A stretch of 64,000 nt of DNA. It comes from JAYPLE01 sp047627515. GTDB taxonomy: Bacteria > Bacteroidota > Bacteroidia > Cytophagales > Cyclobacteriaceae. The stretch is from assembly GCA_047627515.1 (NCBI GenBank), contig JBLHTU010000003.1, positions 14,529 through 78,528 of the forward strand, read 5' to 3'. Positions 1-8,389 of the stretch are shown here, one piece after another. The notes below the pieces were generated by a model, which had not been told where the DNA came from, searched no databases, and saw only the letters and a program-made list of their open reading frames with translations. Positions within the stretch are counted from its first letter, which is position 1. Every line of letters starts with the position of its first letter. The position numbers and the translations under genes are program-made.

Positions 1-871
1 AGTAGACATTAGCCAATTGACTAGCGTACTTAGCCTCTTCTGGATGGCTTTCTATTAGCTTTTCTAGAAATTTCTTCGACTTAGTCCATTCTCTCTCCTC
101 TATTGCCTCCAACGCACGGAAATAAATAAAAGGGGCAAATTCAGTGGAGGTAAAAATACTATCAGGCACTTCCGTACCCGGACTAAGTATGAGTAGGTTA
201 TACCATGCAAGCTGATTACCCCCTTCTTTGCTTATCAATTCATGCAGTACAGTTATTGCCTCAGCAGTATCTGATAATTTTGCCAAGACCAAGGCTAGGT
301 TAATTATATCATTTGGATCATCACCCAATGTGACTGATTTTTCAAAATCCCTAGCAGCACTATCCAGAAGTGATAGCTGTTCATATGCTTGACCTCGTAA
401 AGCATGCGCATCCGCCCGCATCATGTTATTTGTTTTGATATTTACGAGAGCATCATCGTTCAATTGTATGCCGAAAAATATGGCCGTCGTCTCTGAAGAC
501 GGATTATCCAGGAATTTTGTTAAATCACTTATGGCTTGATCATATAAGCGCAGCTGCACGCATACTTGTCCGCGCCGAAGATACAGGGAATATTCATTAG
601 GACTGATTCTAATAGCATCAGATAGCGATTGTAATGCTGCCTCCGGAAGGCTTAACCGTACTTCAATTTGAGATTTTTTAAGCAGTAACTCAACTGTTGT
701 TCTTTCAACGACTAACCTGTTTGCTATTGCTAACGCCTGTTCAAATTCACTATTATTGAATAAGGTATCCAAACGCCTCAGCTGATCCCTGTAGCTGTCT
801 TGCGCGTATGAGTCAGATAGTACGCATAGACTACTAAATAGGAATATGAAAAAAACCCTTTTTATCATCAT
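1..871 (-). CDS. TPR-repeat secreted protein, 3' end outside window
   Basis: Open reading frame on the minus strand that starts at an ATG at 871 (a second ATG follows at 868) and is still open at base 1, so the C-terminus is missing; about 290 residues are visible. A signal peptide is clear (FFIFLFSSLCVLSDSYAQ). After it come helical repeats with TPR-like spacing (for example ALQSLSDAIRISPNEYSLYL and AHALRGQAYEQLSLLDSA), so it is probably a periplasmic or outer-membrane-associated scaffold. Its start overlaps the end of the upstream DUF2236 gene by 38 bp, suggesting co-transcription. No catalytic domain is visible in the part present. Confidence 0.75.
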   Translation of the reverse strand, partial: MMIKRVFFIFLFSSLCVLSDSYAQDSYRDQLRRLDTLFNNSEFEQALAIANRLVVERTTVELLLKKSQIEVRLSLPEAALQSLSDAIRISPNEYSLYLRRGQVCVQLRLYDQAISDLTKFLDNPSSETTAIFFGIQLNDDALVNIKTNNMMRADAHALRGQAYEQLSLLDSAARDFEKSVTLGDDPNDIINLALVLAKLSDTAEAITVLHELISKEGGNQLAWYNLLILSPGTEVPDSIFTSTEFAPFIYFRALEAIEEREWTKSKKFLEKLIESHPEEAKYASQLANVY

Positions 872-1865
872 GTCCAAGTTGAACGGCAAGCTGATCATCA
901 ATCCACTGATAATGATCCTTGACAAAGGACGCTAAAAACTGACTGGTTTTTAATACCGACAATGAAACATCTGACTTTATCGATGGGGCGGGCAGGCCTA
1001 AGTCAGCGGCAACTGCTTTACCCATTAAGGCAGCCATTACCTGTGAAGGACTGAAACTAGGAAGCCCAGAATTTGACACTTCGAAATAGCTCAATAAAGC
1101 ATAAGTTAACTTAACTCCCTCCTCGCTTTTGGTAAATTGATGTAGTCGAATTTTCTTCTCTAAGATGCTAGCCTCTTTCAAGTCTGATGGAAGTAATGAG
1201 CTATCAATCCCAAGGCAACTTCCTATGTAATTCCATAAGTACAAATAATCTTTAGCTTCTGCTTCGGTAACCGTAATACCCAATTTATCAAGCCCTCGGA
1301 GAACGATCAACGAAAAAGATAAAAAGGTACCCAGTAGATCTTCTTGGTTAACAGGCACTTCATCTTTGATATGCTTGCTTGCATGGAATCTAATCGCTGC
1401 ATGCATCAATCTTACTTTGAAAATAGATACGTAACCCGACCCTTGTTCTTCAAATGCATTTGGCAAACAACAATCAAATACAAACCTGGCTGTCTCTCCT
1501 AGCCGCTGACCTGGATTTTCAATTATGTTTTTTGAATGAATAAGTACCCGTGCACCTTTTGCGGCAGCATAACAATAGGGTAAGGAATAGAACCCCAGTA
1601 AAGTCATGATAGGAAGTAAATGCTGCTTGAAAAAGATTTGGCCTTTGACCAAACGTGCTAGATTAACTTGATCAATGTCTAATACATCTTGTCTGAGGCT
1701 AATCAGTTCTACGGGAAAATCTGAGATCAATAGTTCCTCTTTGGTCGTAATCTGCTGAATTTTTTCTCTCAGCTGAGGATTGGACCGCATCACTACTATT
1801 GCCTGATCAGCAAGGTTGTCCCCGATTGTACGTGTCTGATCCAGAAGATCCTGTGTATACTTCAT
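834..1865 (-). CDS. Oxygenase MpaB family protein (DUF2236)
   Basis: A 343-residue protein matching the DUF2236 family, which includes fungal MpaB and the heme-containing latex-clearing protein. Visible family features are the VRLMHAAIRFH segment near the middle, with the conserved Arg and His residues thought to place the heme, followed by NQEDLLGTFLSFS and then YLYLWNYIGSCLGI. There is no signal peptide; a short hydrophobic segment lies near residue 90. The family uses O2, but the substrate cannot be inferred here. It lies 33 bp downstream of an unknown gene and overlaps the next TPR gene, so a three-gene minus-strand operon is likely. Family assignment is fairly sure; activity is inference. 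Confidence 0.75.
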   Translation of the reverse strand: MKYTQDLLDQTRTIGDNLADQAIVVMRSNPQLREKIQQITTKEELLISDFPVELISLRQDVLDIDQVNLARLVKGQIFFKQHLLPIMTLLGFYSLPYCYAAAKGARVLIHSKNIIENPGQRLGETARFVFDCCLPNAFEEQGSGYVSIFKVRLMHAAIRFHASKHIKDEVPVNQEDLLGTFLSFSLIVLRGLDKLGITVTEAEAKDYLYLWNYIGSCLGIDSSLLPSDLKEASILEKKIRLHQFTKSEEGVKLTYALLSYFEVSNSGLPSFSPSQVMAALMGKAVAADLGLPAPSIKSDVSLSVLKTSQFLASFVKDHYQWIDDQLAVQLGHDDKKGFFHIPI

Positions 1866-1898
1866 AGAAAACTAAACTACGAAGGAGGCAAAATAGAT

Positions 1899-2693
1899 TT
1901 AATATACTTCGTGAATCTGCATCCCACTATGCGCAGGCAAGTGGATAAAGTGTCCGGACTCATATCGAAAGAAGCTAACTGCCATAATCAAAAATGTCCC
2001 TACCCCTTCTTCTAGGTCACTGACAGGTATTGATACCTGTCCAGTCATAGGCTCTGTCGGCATCTTTAAAAGCGGAAGCATATTACTCTCATAGGTACCG
2101 AAAGAACCATGAGCACCTTCTGCTATTGGCCTGTAAGATTCGCTCTTCGCATCATACTGATAGTCTGAAATAGCAACGAGTCTAGCATTTATTTTAAAGT
2201 TTGTCGCTTCTGCCGGTGCATCAAAAACTTCCATAGGTATGAAAGATGGGAAGTGTAATATGACTTGCCCATTTCGAGAACCACCCTTTACAAAATATTT
2301 AGCACCAAATATTTTCTTGTACGGCGCTTTATTATTGAATTCAAATCCATTCAATTCATGACCGTGCTTACTTGGAATCATCGGACGAGTACCCGTTTGA
2401 CCCTCCTCTAATTTCGCCAGATTTCTGAATCTTGCCGTTAGCTTTCCGCTTGAATACGTCTCGCAGATTGCCGACATATTTTCAGAGAAGGACTGCCGCA
2501 ATACTTTTGACATCATCGAGGCGACTCCAAACTCTTTTTGATTATTTCTGAGCGCTTTGTATGTCGACTTAGTTTTGATATGTTCTGCTGAAGGCCCCCC
2601 TTTTCTAGCTACAATAGTTTCAGAAACTCCTTTGATCTTATAGGCTCGAAATCCTTTAGGAATCTTGGTTAGGTTTGGCTCAGTTTTGATCAT
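1899..2693 (-). CDS. Uncharacterised Bacteroidota protein, 264 aa
   Basis: I do not recognise a named family. The protein has no signal peptide or membrane segment. Its N-terminal part is basic and carries a GGPSAEHIKT segment followed by KALRNNQKEFGVASMMSKVLRQ, a layout I associate with a widespread uncharacterised Bacteroidota family. The C-terminal half is predicted to be beta-rich (QVILHFPSFIPMEV, GVGTFLIMAVSFFRY) and ends in IHLPAHSGMQIHEVY. It is the first gene of the minus-strand group with the DUF2236 oxygenase and TPR protein, with its promoter in the gap shared with the SulP operon. Function unknown. Confidence 0.7.
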   Translation of the reverse strand: MIKTEPNLTKIPKGFRAYKIKGVSETIVARKGGPSAEHIKTKSTYKALRNNQKEFGVASMMSKVLRQSFSENMSAICETYSSGKLTARFRNLAKLEEGQTGTRPMIPSKHGHELNGFEFNNKAPYKKIFGAKYFVKGGSRNGQVILHFPSFIPMEVFDAPAEATNFKINARLVAISDYQYDAKSESYRPIAEGAHGSFGTYESNMLPLLKMPTEPMTGQVSIPVSDLEEGVGTFLIMAVSFFRYESGHFIHLPAHSGMQIHEVY

Positions 2694-2823
2694 AAATGGT
2701 AGGTATTGATAGGTAAATTATACAGTCGAGATTTCTAATATATATCAGAAGCAGCACCTTACAAAGCAAATACTACTTTTTAGGTTTAATCATGGAGTGA
2801 TTAGCTATTGATTGACAGTGAGT

Positions 2824-2850
2824 TAAATGAGATTTACGCTAAATGAGATT
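2824..2850 (+). promoter_or_regulatory. Direct repeat in divergent intergenic region upstream of SulP operon
   Basis: The roughly 340-bp gap between the divergent unknown gene (start 2693) and the SulP gene holds two exact copies of TAAATGAGATT at 2824-2834 and 2840-2850, repeating every 16 bp. The gap must contain promoters for both directions. The repeat could be a pair of half-sites for a regulator of the carbon operon, but that is inference. A 62-codon open frame at 2859-3047 runs into the SulP start and is not supported as a gene. Confidence 0.35.
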
Positions 2851-3030
2851 AATGTCTGATGAAACTGAGAGCCCTATTTTTAAGATTTGGGAATGAAGCG
2901 ATTGATTCGTACCTGATTTTTTTGATGAAGGGCATACTATCTGCAAACTGTTCGATTACTTTGCAGATAATAAAGCAACAAATTTGTAGATCATTAGTTT
3001 TGCCATCAGCTACTAGTGAAATTTTTCTAT

Positions 3031-4593
3031 ATGAAAGAACTATTTAAGTATCCAGGCAATGACATTCCTGCAGGAATTGTTGTCTTTTTAGTTGCCTTAC
3101 CGCTATGTCTTGGTATCGCTTTGGCAAGCGGCGCACCGCTCTTCTCTGGAATCGTTGCTGGAATCGTGGGTGGTATTATAGTGGGTGCGATCTCAGGGTC
3201 GCAATTGAGTGTAAGCGGACCAGCAGCCGGATTGACAGTAATTGTAATTACAGCGATTGAATCCCTTAATTCTTTTGAAGCATTCTTAACTGCCGTAATC
3301 ATTGCCGGCGTTATTCAACTCATTTTAGGTTATCTGAAAGCTGGCGTCGTTGGACACTACTTCCCATCTGCTGTTATTAAGGGTATGCTTTCAGCCATCG
3401 GCCTGATTCTAATACTTAAACAAATACCGCACGCACTTGGTGATGACAGAGATTGGGAAGGTGATGATAGTTTTTTTCAGCCTGACGGTGAAAATACTTT
3501 CACTGAGATCATAATGGCAGTACAAAATATTGAGTTAAGTGCCTTGCTGATAAGCTGTACCTGCTTGACGATCCTGATTCTATGGGATCAGAAATTTATG
3601 AAAGACTTAAAGTGGACTAAAATTGTACCTGGCCCGCTTGTGGCGGTTGTTTCAGGTATAACTCTCAATCAGCTATTTGGACTTATTTGGCCGACTGGAG
3701 TACTCACGGGTGTTCACATGGTTCAACTTCCGGTGACCGACTCTATTTCAAGTTTTATTGATGTGCTGGTCTTTCCTGATTTCTCAGCCTTAGGTAATCG
3801 TCAAGTCTATGTTGTGGGAGTCACCATTGCCATCGTTGCTAGTCTAGAAACACTTTTAAGCCTTGATGCTGTCGATAAATTGGATCCATACAAAAGGATT
3901 GCCCCTCAGAGTCGAGAGCTCAAAGCCCAAGGCGTGGGTAATATTGTTTCAGGGTTGCTTGGTGGTCTGCCTGTAACAGCTGTAATTGTAAGAAGTAGTG
4001 CCAATGTAACATCAGGAGGCCGCACAAAGCTGTCCGCAATTTTTCATGGGATACTCCTACTTTTATCTGTCGTTTTTTTTCCTTACGTGATGAATCTTAT
4101 TCCTTTAAGTGCACTCGCAGCGATCTTACTGACTGTGGGATACAAACTAACTAAGCTTGAGCTTTATAGAAGTATGTTCAAAAAAGGCATGGATCAGTTC
4201 TTGCCTTTTGTCATAACTATCTTTGCCATACTACTGACGGATCTACTAGTTGGTATCACAATCGGTATGGTAATCGGTATGGTTTTCGTTGTGAAAACGA
4301 ATTTTCGAGCAGCCATCAACATCACGCAAGACAATAATAACTTCCTATTGAAACTCAATAAGGATGTTAGCTTTTTGAATAAGGCATTGCTGCGGAAGAA
4401 AATGGAATCAATTCCTGAAGGTGCTTATGTGATCATAGATGGTACCAAATCAGGATTCATCGATCAGGATATCATGGAGACTATTCAAGATTTCAGAGAG
4501 ATGGCATTACACAAAGACATCACAGTAGAAATCAAAAAGACTGCTAGCAGTCAAAACGAATTATTTAAAGACCTAAGTCCACAAGAAGAATGA
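3031..4593 (+). CDS. SulP-family anion/bicarbonate transporter with STAS domain
   Basis: A SulP (SLC26) permease of about 520 residues. The N-terminal signature is clear (LPLCLGIALASGAP, then SGSQLSVSGPAAGLTVIV), followed by repeated membrane helices. A cytoplasmic STAS-like domain occupies the last ~90 residues (AYVIIDGTKSGFIDQDIMET). I chose the ATG at 3031; an in-frame GTG at 3016 would add five residues. SulP proteins carry sulfate, bicarbonate or other anions. Here the stop overlaps the carbonic anhydrase start by 4 bp (ATGA), and SbtA/SbtB follow, so bicarbonate is the likely substrate, as for cyanobacterial BicA. Substrate is inferred from context only. Confidence 0.88.
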   Translation: MKELFKYPGNDIPAGIVVFLVALPLCLGIALASGAPLFSGIVAGIVGGIIVGAISGSQLSVSGPAAGLTVIVITAIESLNSFEAFLTAVIIAGVIQLILGYLKAGVVGHYFPSAVIKGMLSAIGLILILKQIPHALGDDRDWEGDDSFFQPDGENTFTEIIMAVQNIELSALLISCTCLTILILWDQKFMKDLKWTKIVPGPLVAVVSGITLNQLFGLIWPTGVLTGVHMVQLPVTDSISSFIDVLVFPDFSALGNRQVYVVGVTIAIVASLETLLSLDAVDKLDPYKRIAPQSRELKAQGVGNIVSGLLGGLPVTAVIVRSSANVTSGGRTKLSAIFHGILLLLSVVFFPYVMNLIPLSALAAILLTVGYKLTKLELYRSMFKKGMDQFLPFVITIFAILLTDLLVGITIGMVIGMVFVVKTNFRAAINITQDNNNFLLKLNKDVSFLNKALLRKKMESIPEGAYVIIDGTKSGFIDQDIMETIQDFREMALHKDITVEIKKTASSQNELFKDLSPQEE

Positions 4594-5249
4594 AAGCATA
4601 CGAAAAATTACTCCTTGAAAACAAAGCTTGGGCGCAGGAAAAGCTACAGATCGATGGAAAGTACTTTGAGAATATGTCCAAAGGACAACATCCCGGATAT
4701 CTATGGATCGGTTGCTCCGACAGTCGTATTTCCGCAAATGAAATAACTAATTCTGAGACAGGAGAGATTTTTGTACACAGAAACATTGCGAACTTAGTCT
4801 CTCATACTGACTTGAATTTACTGAGTGTGCTTCAATATGCAGTGGAAGAGCTCGAGGTAAATCACATCATTATCTGCGGACACTACGGATGCAGTGGTAT
4901 CAAAGCAAGTATGGATATGCAACACCATGGCTTGATGAACAAATGGCTTTGGAATATAAAAAATGTCTATCGCCAGCACACGGATGAATTATCAGGGATT
5001 ACTGATCAAGAAAAACGTTCTGATAGACTCTCTGAATTGAATGTCAAAGAGCAAGTATTAAACCTCGCAAAGACTAGTATCATACAGCACGCATGGGGGA
5101 AACAAAAGAAGCCATGTCTACATGGCTGGATTTACGATATGAAATCGGGGCTGATCAAAGACATCCTAAAAATGGATCATAACTCAGAAATTGAAGATAT
5201 TTATAAGTTCAATTTCAATAGAAATCCGGATCATTACGGATTTTATTGA
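4590..5249 (+). CDS. can: Beta-class carbonic anhydrase
   Basis: Interconverts CO2 and bicarbonate in the cytoplasm. At 219 residues it is the usual size for the Can-type beta family. The zinc ligands and catalytic dyad are all present: Cys42 and Asp44-Arg46 in GCSDSR, then His98 and Cys101 in GHYGCSG, at the same numbers as in E. coli Can. Second gene of the carbon operon: it overlaps the SulP stop by 4 bp and is followed 15 bp later by SbtA. The arrangement suggests it equilibrates imported bicarbonate with CO2 for carboxylases. Confident assignment; the symbol is by homology to the E. coli type. Confidence 0.95.
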   Translation: MKAYEKLLLENKAWAQEKLQIDGKYFENMSKGQHPGYLWIGCSDSRISANEITNSETGEIFVHRNIANLVSHTDLNLLSVLQYAVEELEVNHIIICGHYGCSGIKASMDMQHHGLMNKWLWNIKNVYRQHTDELSGITDQEKRSDRLSELNVKEQVLNLAKTSIIQHAWGKQKKPCLHGWIYDMKSGLIKDILKMDHNSEIEDIYKFNFNRNPDHYGFY

Positions 5250-5264
5250 CTTAACTAAACCTAC

Positions 5265-6212
5265 GTGTTTCAAAGTTTACTAGATCCTTCAATTCTATTC
5301 TTCATACTAGGAGTAATAGCTGTTTGGATCAACAGCGATCTTGACTTCCCACATCCTTTGCCGCGATTCCTATCCTATTACCTACTTGTAGCTATAGGTA
5401 TGAAAGGAGGATTTGAATTGTCGCATACGGAACTTTCTTTCGAAGTCATTTCACCTTTAGTGGCCGCTGTTACTTTTTCTTTTATTGCGCCGATTTATCT
5501 ATTCTTTATCCTTAAGAAACAGACAACTGTCGAAAATGCTGGCGCGATAGCGGCAACATATGGGTCCGTAAGTGCAGTTACGTTTATTTCAGCTGTCTCA
5601 TTTCTAGAGAACAACAGCATCATGTTTGGTGGCTACATGGTTGCAGCTCTTGCATTAATGGAAAGTCCGGCTATTATCTCTGGTCTTGTTTTGACTTTTA
5701 CTTCAGGAAAGGAAAACGCAAAAGGAAAGATCAAACACGCAGTCAAAGAATCATTAACCAATGGATCTGTAGTGCTACTTCTGGGCAGTATGCTAATTGC
5801 CTTTTTATCCAAACCGGGAACAGATCAGACCTTAGACATATTTATCAATGCCTTATTCAAGGGGCTACTATGCCTTTTCTTATTGGACATGGGTATTGTC
5901 GCCGCAAAGCGTCTAAAAGCGTTAAGATCGCAAGGCAAGTTCTTCATAGCATTTGCCCTCCTAGTCCCATTAGCTCATGCCGCATTAGCCATTTTGGTCA
6001 CCTATCTTTTGGGTCTATCCAAAGGTGATGGTTTGTTACTCTGTGTATTATTTGCGAGTGGATCTTATATTGCTGTTCCTGCAGCAGTTAGAGCGGCATT
6101 GCCCAAGGCTAATCCTGGGCTCTTTGTCCCTATGTCATTAGCGATTACTTTTCCATTCAATATCATAATAGGTATTCCGTTGTATTACTATCTCATAGAC
6201 CTTATCGTATGA
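5265..6212 (+). CDS. sbtA: SbtA-like sodium-dependent bicarbonate permease
   Basis: A 315-residue integral membrane protein of the SbtA (DUF897) family, which imports bicarbonate with Na+. It has about ten hydrophobic segments in two halves. Family-typical stretches are LLVAIGMKGGFELS, GAIAATYGSVSAVTF and ALALMESPAIISGLVL. It is shorter than cyanobacterial SbtA (about 370 residues), mostly because the central cytoplasmic loop is short. The start is a GTG at 5265, since no ATG lies near the N-terminal membrane segment. It overlaps the sbtB start by 4 bp, the coupling expected for transporter and PII-like regulator. Family call is strong; transport in this organism is inferred. Confidence 0.9.
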   Translation: MFQSLLDPSILFFILGVIAVWINSDLDFPHPLPRFLSYYLLVAIGMKGGFELSHTELSFEVISPLVAAVTFSFIAPIYLFFILKKQTTVENAGAIAATYGSVSAVTFISAVSFLENNSIMFGGYMVAALALMESPAIISGLVLTFTSGKENAKGKIKHAVKESLTNGSVVLLLGSMLIAFLSKPGTDQTLDIFINALFKGLLCLFLLDMGIVAAKRLKALRSQGKFFIAFALLVPLAHAALAILVTYLLGLSKGDGLLLCVLFASGSYIAVPAAVRAALPKANPGLFVPMSLAITFPFNIIIGIPLYYYLIDLIV

Positions 6213-6502
6213 AGCCGATCAAACGCATAGAAGTTATCATCAGCAAGCGGGGCGCTGAAACGCTTACAAAATTATTAGATACACATAAGATTCAAGGGTA
6301 CTCACGTATCAAGAATGTAGAAGGGGCAGGAGATACTTTTTCACGGGATGGAGATTACCCTTCAGACGTTTTCTCGAATAATTGCATCATCATTGGTTGT
6401 AGCGAAGATCAATTCAACCAAATTAAAGAAGAGCTTAGAATCCTTTTGACAGAAAATAGTGGTTTCTGTATGGTCTCAGATGCAAATATGCTTATTCATT
6501 GA
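6209..6502 (+). CDS. sbtB: SbtB-like PII-family regulator of SbtA
   Basis: A 97-residue PII-like protein (ferredoxin-like fold, expected trimer). The start KRIEVIISKRGAETLTKLLD matches the first beta-alpha unit; the segment around GYSRIKNVEGAG leads into a T-loop-like stretch (DTFSRDGDYPSDVFSNN) that SbtB proteins use to contact SbtA. In cyanobacteria SbtB binds adenine nucleotides including cAMP and inhibits SbtA. The Cys-containing C-terminal redox loop of cyanobacterial SbtB is not seen; the protein ends in VSDANMLIH. Its start overlaps the sbtA stop by 4 bp. Ligand and mode of action here are inference. Confidence 0.85.
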   Translation: MKPIKRIEVIISKRGAETLTKLLDTHKIQGYSRIKNVEGAGDTFSRDGDYPSDVFSNNCIIIGCSEDQFNQIKEELRILLTENSGFCMVSDANMLIH

Positions 6503-6503
6503 T

Positions 6504-6683
6504 ATGAGGTTATCGACGCGAACCTGGATTATTTTAGCGTTACTTGTAGCCTTGATCGGCTGCACACCAAAATCGCATGTAGTAAAGGTCGTCAAACCAA
6601 AAAAACACTATAGCTGGTACAATGCCCAAAAACATAAAAACCAAAAACGCACCAAAATTGTGCGAATGAAATCTCAACACTGA
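6504..6683 (+). CDS. Small basic lipoprotein, 59 aa
   Basis: The ATG at 6504 begins one base after the sbtB stop and gives a 59-residue protein; an in-frame ATG at 6459 would overlap sbtB and is less likely. The N-terminus is a lipoprotein signal ending in the lipobox ALIGC, so about 40 residues would be displayed from a membrane. The mature part is very basic (KVVKPKKHYSWYN, then KHKNQKRTKI). The TGA overlaps the following ggt ATG (TGATG), so translation is probably coupled. Function unknown; its basic character could favour binding to LPS, nucleic acid or acidic surfaces (inference). Confidence 0.7.
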   Translation: MRLSTRTWIILALLVALIGCTPKSHVVKVVKPKKHYSWYNAQKHKNQKRTKIVRMKSQH

Positions 6684-8389
6684 TGAAAAACTATCTATCT
6701 CCGCTCCTACTATTAATATTTATCCAATTTGCCTGTGAGCCATCGCAAACTGCTAAAGAAAAACCAGTTGTCATGGGTATATTAGGTGATTCTGCCATGG
6801 TTGTGACAGCTCATCCTATGGCATCAGAGGCTGGTGTTCAAATACTTCGAAAAGGTGGCAATGCTATTGATGCAGCCGTAGCTGTTCATTTTGCCTTACA
6901 ATGTGTCTTCCCAGAAGCGGGAAACATAGGTGGAGGTGGGTTCGCAGTCATTCGCACTACAGACGGGTCATTCAATTCATTGGACTTTCGTGAAAAGGCT
7001 CCTATGTCTGCAACACATGATATGTACTTGGATGATAATGGAGATGTCATCTCAGAAAAAAGTCGAATTGGCCACTTAGCAGCTGGCGTACCGGGTTCTG
7101 TGGCAGGCATGTGGCAAATGCACCAAAAGTACGGAAAACTGCCATGGGCTGAATTACTTAAACCCGCGATTAGAATTGCCCACTTTGGTTACCCGATCAC
7201 AGAACTAGCTGCAAATAACTTCAATGCAAAGCAGGAAGAATTTACTGAAACAAATAGATTCAAACCTTGGACGGTCAAAGATGGAGGATGGCAAGCTGGA
7301 GACTCAGTGAAACAACCTGAACTGGCGGCCACACTCAGCTTCATACAATCAAACGGTCGAGATGGTTTTTACAAAGGCATCGTTGCGGATCAGATTGTAA
7401 AGGAGATGCAGCTAGGTGGTGGTCTGATCAGTTACGAGGATTTACGACAGTATGAAGCAAAATGGCGGACACCTGTATACGGAGATTACAAAAACCATAC
7501 AATTATTTCTATGCCGCCACCATCAAGTGGAGGAGTGGCCGTAATACAATTGCTTCAAGGTGCTGAGTTTTTTGACTTCTCAAAGACGGGTCATAATACG
7601 GTAGAAACCATTCACTTAAAAACCGAGTTAGAAAGAAGAGTCTACGCAGACCGTGCAACGTACCTAGGCGATCCAGACTATTATGAGGTACCAGTGGATA
7701 TGCTACTGGATACAGCCTATAATTATGATAGGTTCTCAACTATCTCTCGATCAAGTAAGACGAACTCCACAGACATCAAAGAAGGTACAGTGGAGATTAT
7801 CGAAAGCGTCCAGACCACGCACTACTCCATCGTAGATCACCAAGGCAATGCTGTTTCGATTACGACCACGTTGAATGGATACTACGGATGTAAAGTCATG
7901 GTGCAAGGAGCAGGTTTTTTCCTCAACAATGAAATGGACGATTTTAGTGCAAAACCAGGAATTCCTAATCAGTTTGGGTTGGTGGGCGCAGAGGCAAATG
8001 CCATAGCCCCCGGTAAAAGAATGCTCAGCAGTATGACGCCCACCATGGTTGAAAAAGACGGTCGACTTTTACTAGTAACCGGTACGCCAGGAGGCGCGAC
8101 TATTATCACTTCTGTCTTTCAAAATATTGTAAATGTGATAGACTTCGATATGAATATGCAAGAGGCAGTGAACGCTAAAAGATTTCACAGCCAATGGCTA
8201 CCTGATGCTATCATTATGGAGGAAGGAGCTTTGACCACAGATGATAGCCTCAAACTAACGGGACTAGGTCATGAACTGAGATCTCGCAGATCTATCGGTA
8301 AAGTCGATGCAATAATGGTCACGCCTGATGGGAAACTAGAAGGTGCTGCGGATTATCTGAGAGGTGATGATACCGCTATTGGTTACTAA
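6683..8389 (+). CDS. ggt: Gamma-glutamyltransferase, lipoprotein form
   Basis: A 568-residue gamma-glutamyltranspeptidase that cleaves or transfers the gamma-glutamyl group of glutathione and related compounds outside the cytoplasm. The enzyme is made as a proenzyme and self-cleaves before a Thr; here the site is Gln377|Thr378 in VQTTHYSIVD, as in the E. coli enzyme. Other landmarks are GGNAIDAAVA near residue 60 and the GTPGGATI loop near residue 470. The leader ends in QFAC, a lipobox, so it is likely membrane anchored rather than soluble periplasmic. It is the last gene of the operon containing sbtA/sbtB and converges with the OmpA gene, overlapping it by 4 bp. Confidence 0.93.
   Translation: MKNYLSPLLLLIFIQFACEPSQTAKEKPVVMGILGDSAMVVTAHPMASEAGVQILRKGGNAIDAAVAVHFALQCVFPEAGNIGGGGFAVIRTTDGSFNSLDFREKAPMSATHDMYLDDNGDVISEKSRIGHLAAGVPGSVAGMWQMHQKYGKLPWAELLKPAIRIAHFGYPITELAANNFNAKQEEFTETNRFKPWTVKDGGWQAGDSVKQPELAATLSFIQSNGRDGFYKGIVADQIVKEMQLGGGLISYEDLRQYEAKWRTPVYGDYKNHTIISMPPPSSGGVAVIQLLQGAEFFDFSKTGHNTVETIHLKTELERRVYADRATYLGDPDYYEVPVDMLLDTAYNYDRFSTISRSSKTNSTDIKEGTVEIIESVQTTHYSIVDHQGNAVSITTTLNGYYGCKVMVQGAGFFLNNEMDDFSAKPGIPNQFGLVGAEANAIAPGKRMLSSMTPTMVEKDGRLLLVTGTPGGATIITSVFQNIVNVIDFDMNMQEAVNAKRFHSQWLPDAIIMEEGALTTDDSLKLTGLGHELRSRRSIGKVDAIMVTPDGKLEGAADYLRGDDTAIGY

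Noticed and set aside
2859..3047. 62-codon frame upstream of the SulP gene
   Set aside because: It overlaps the SulP start in another frame, has no family resemblance and lies in the presumed promoter.
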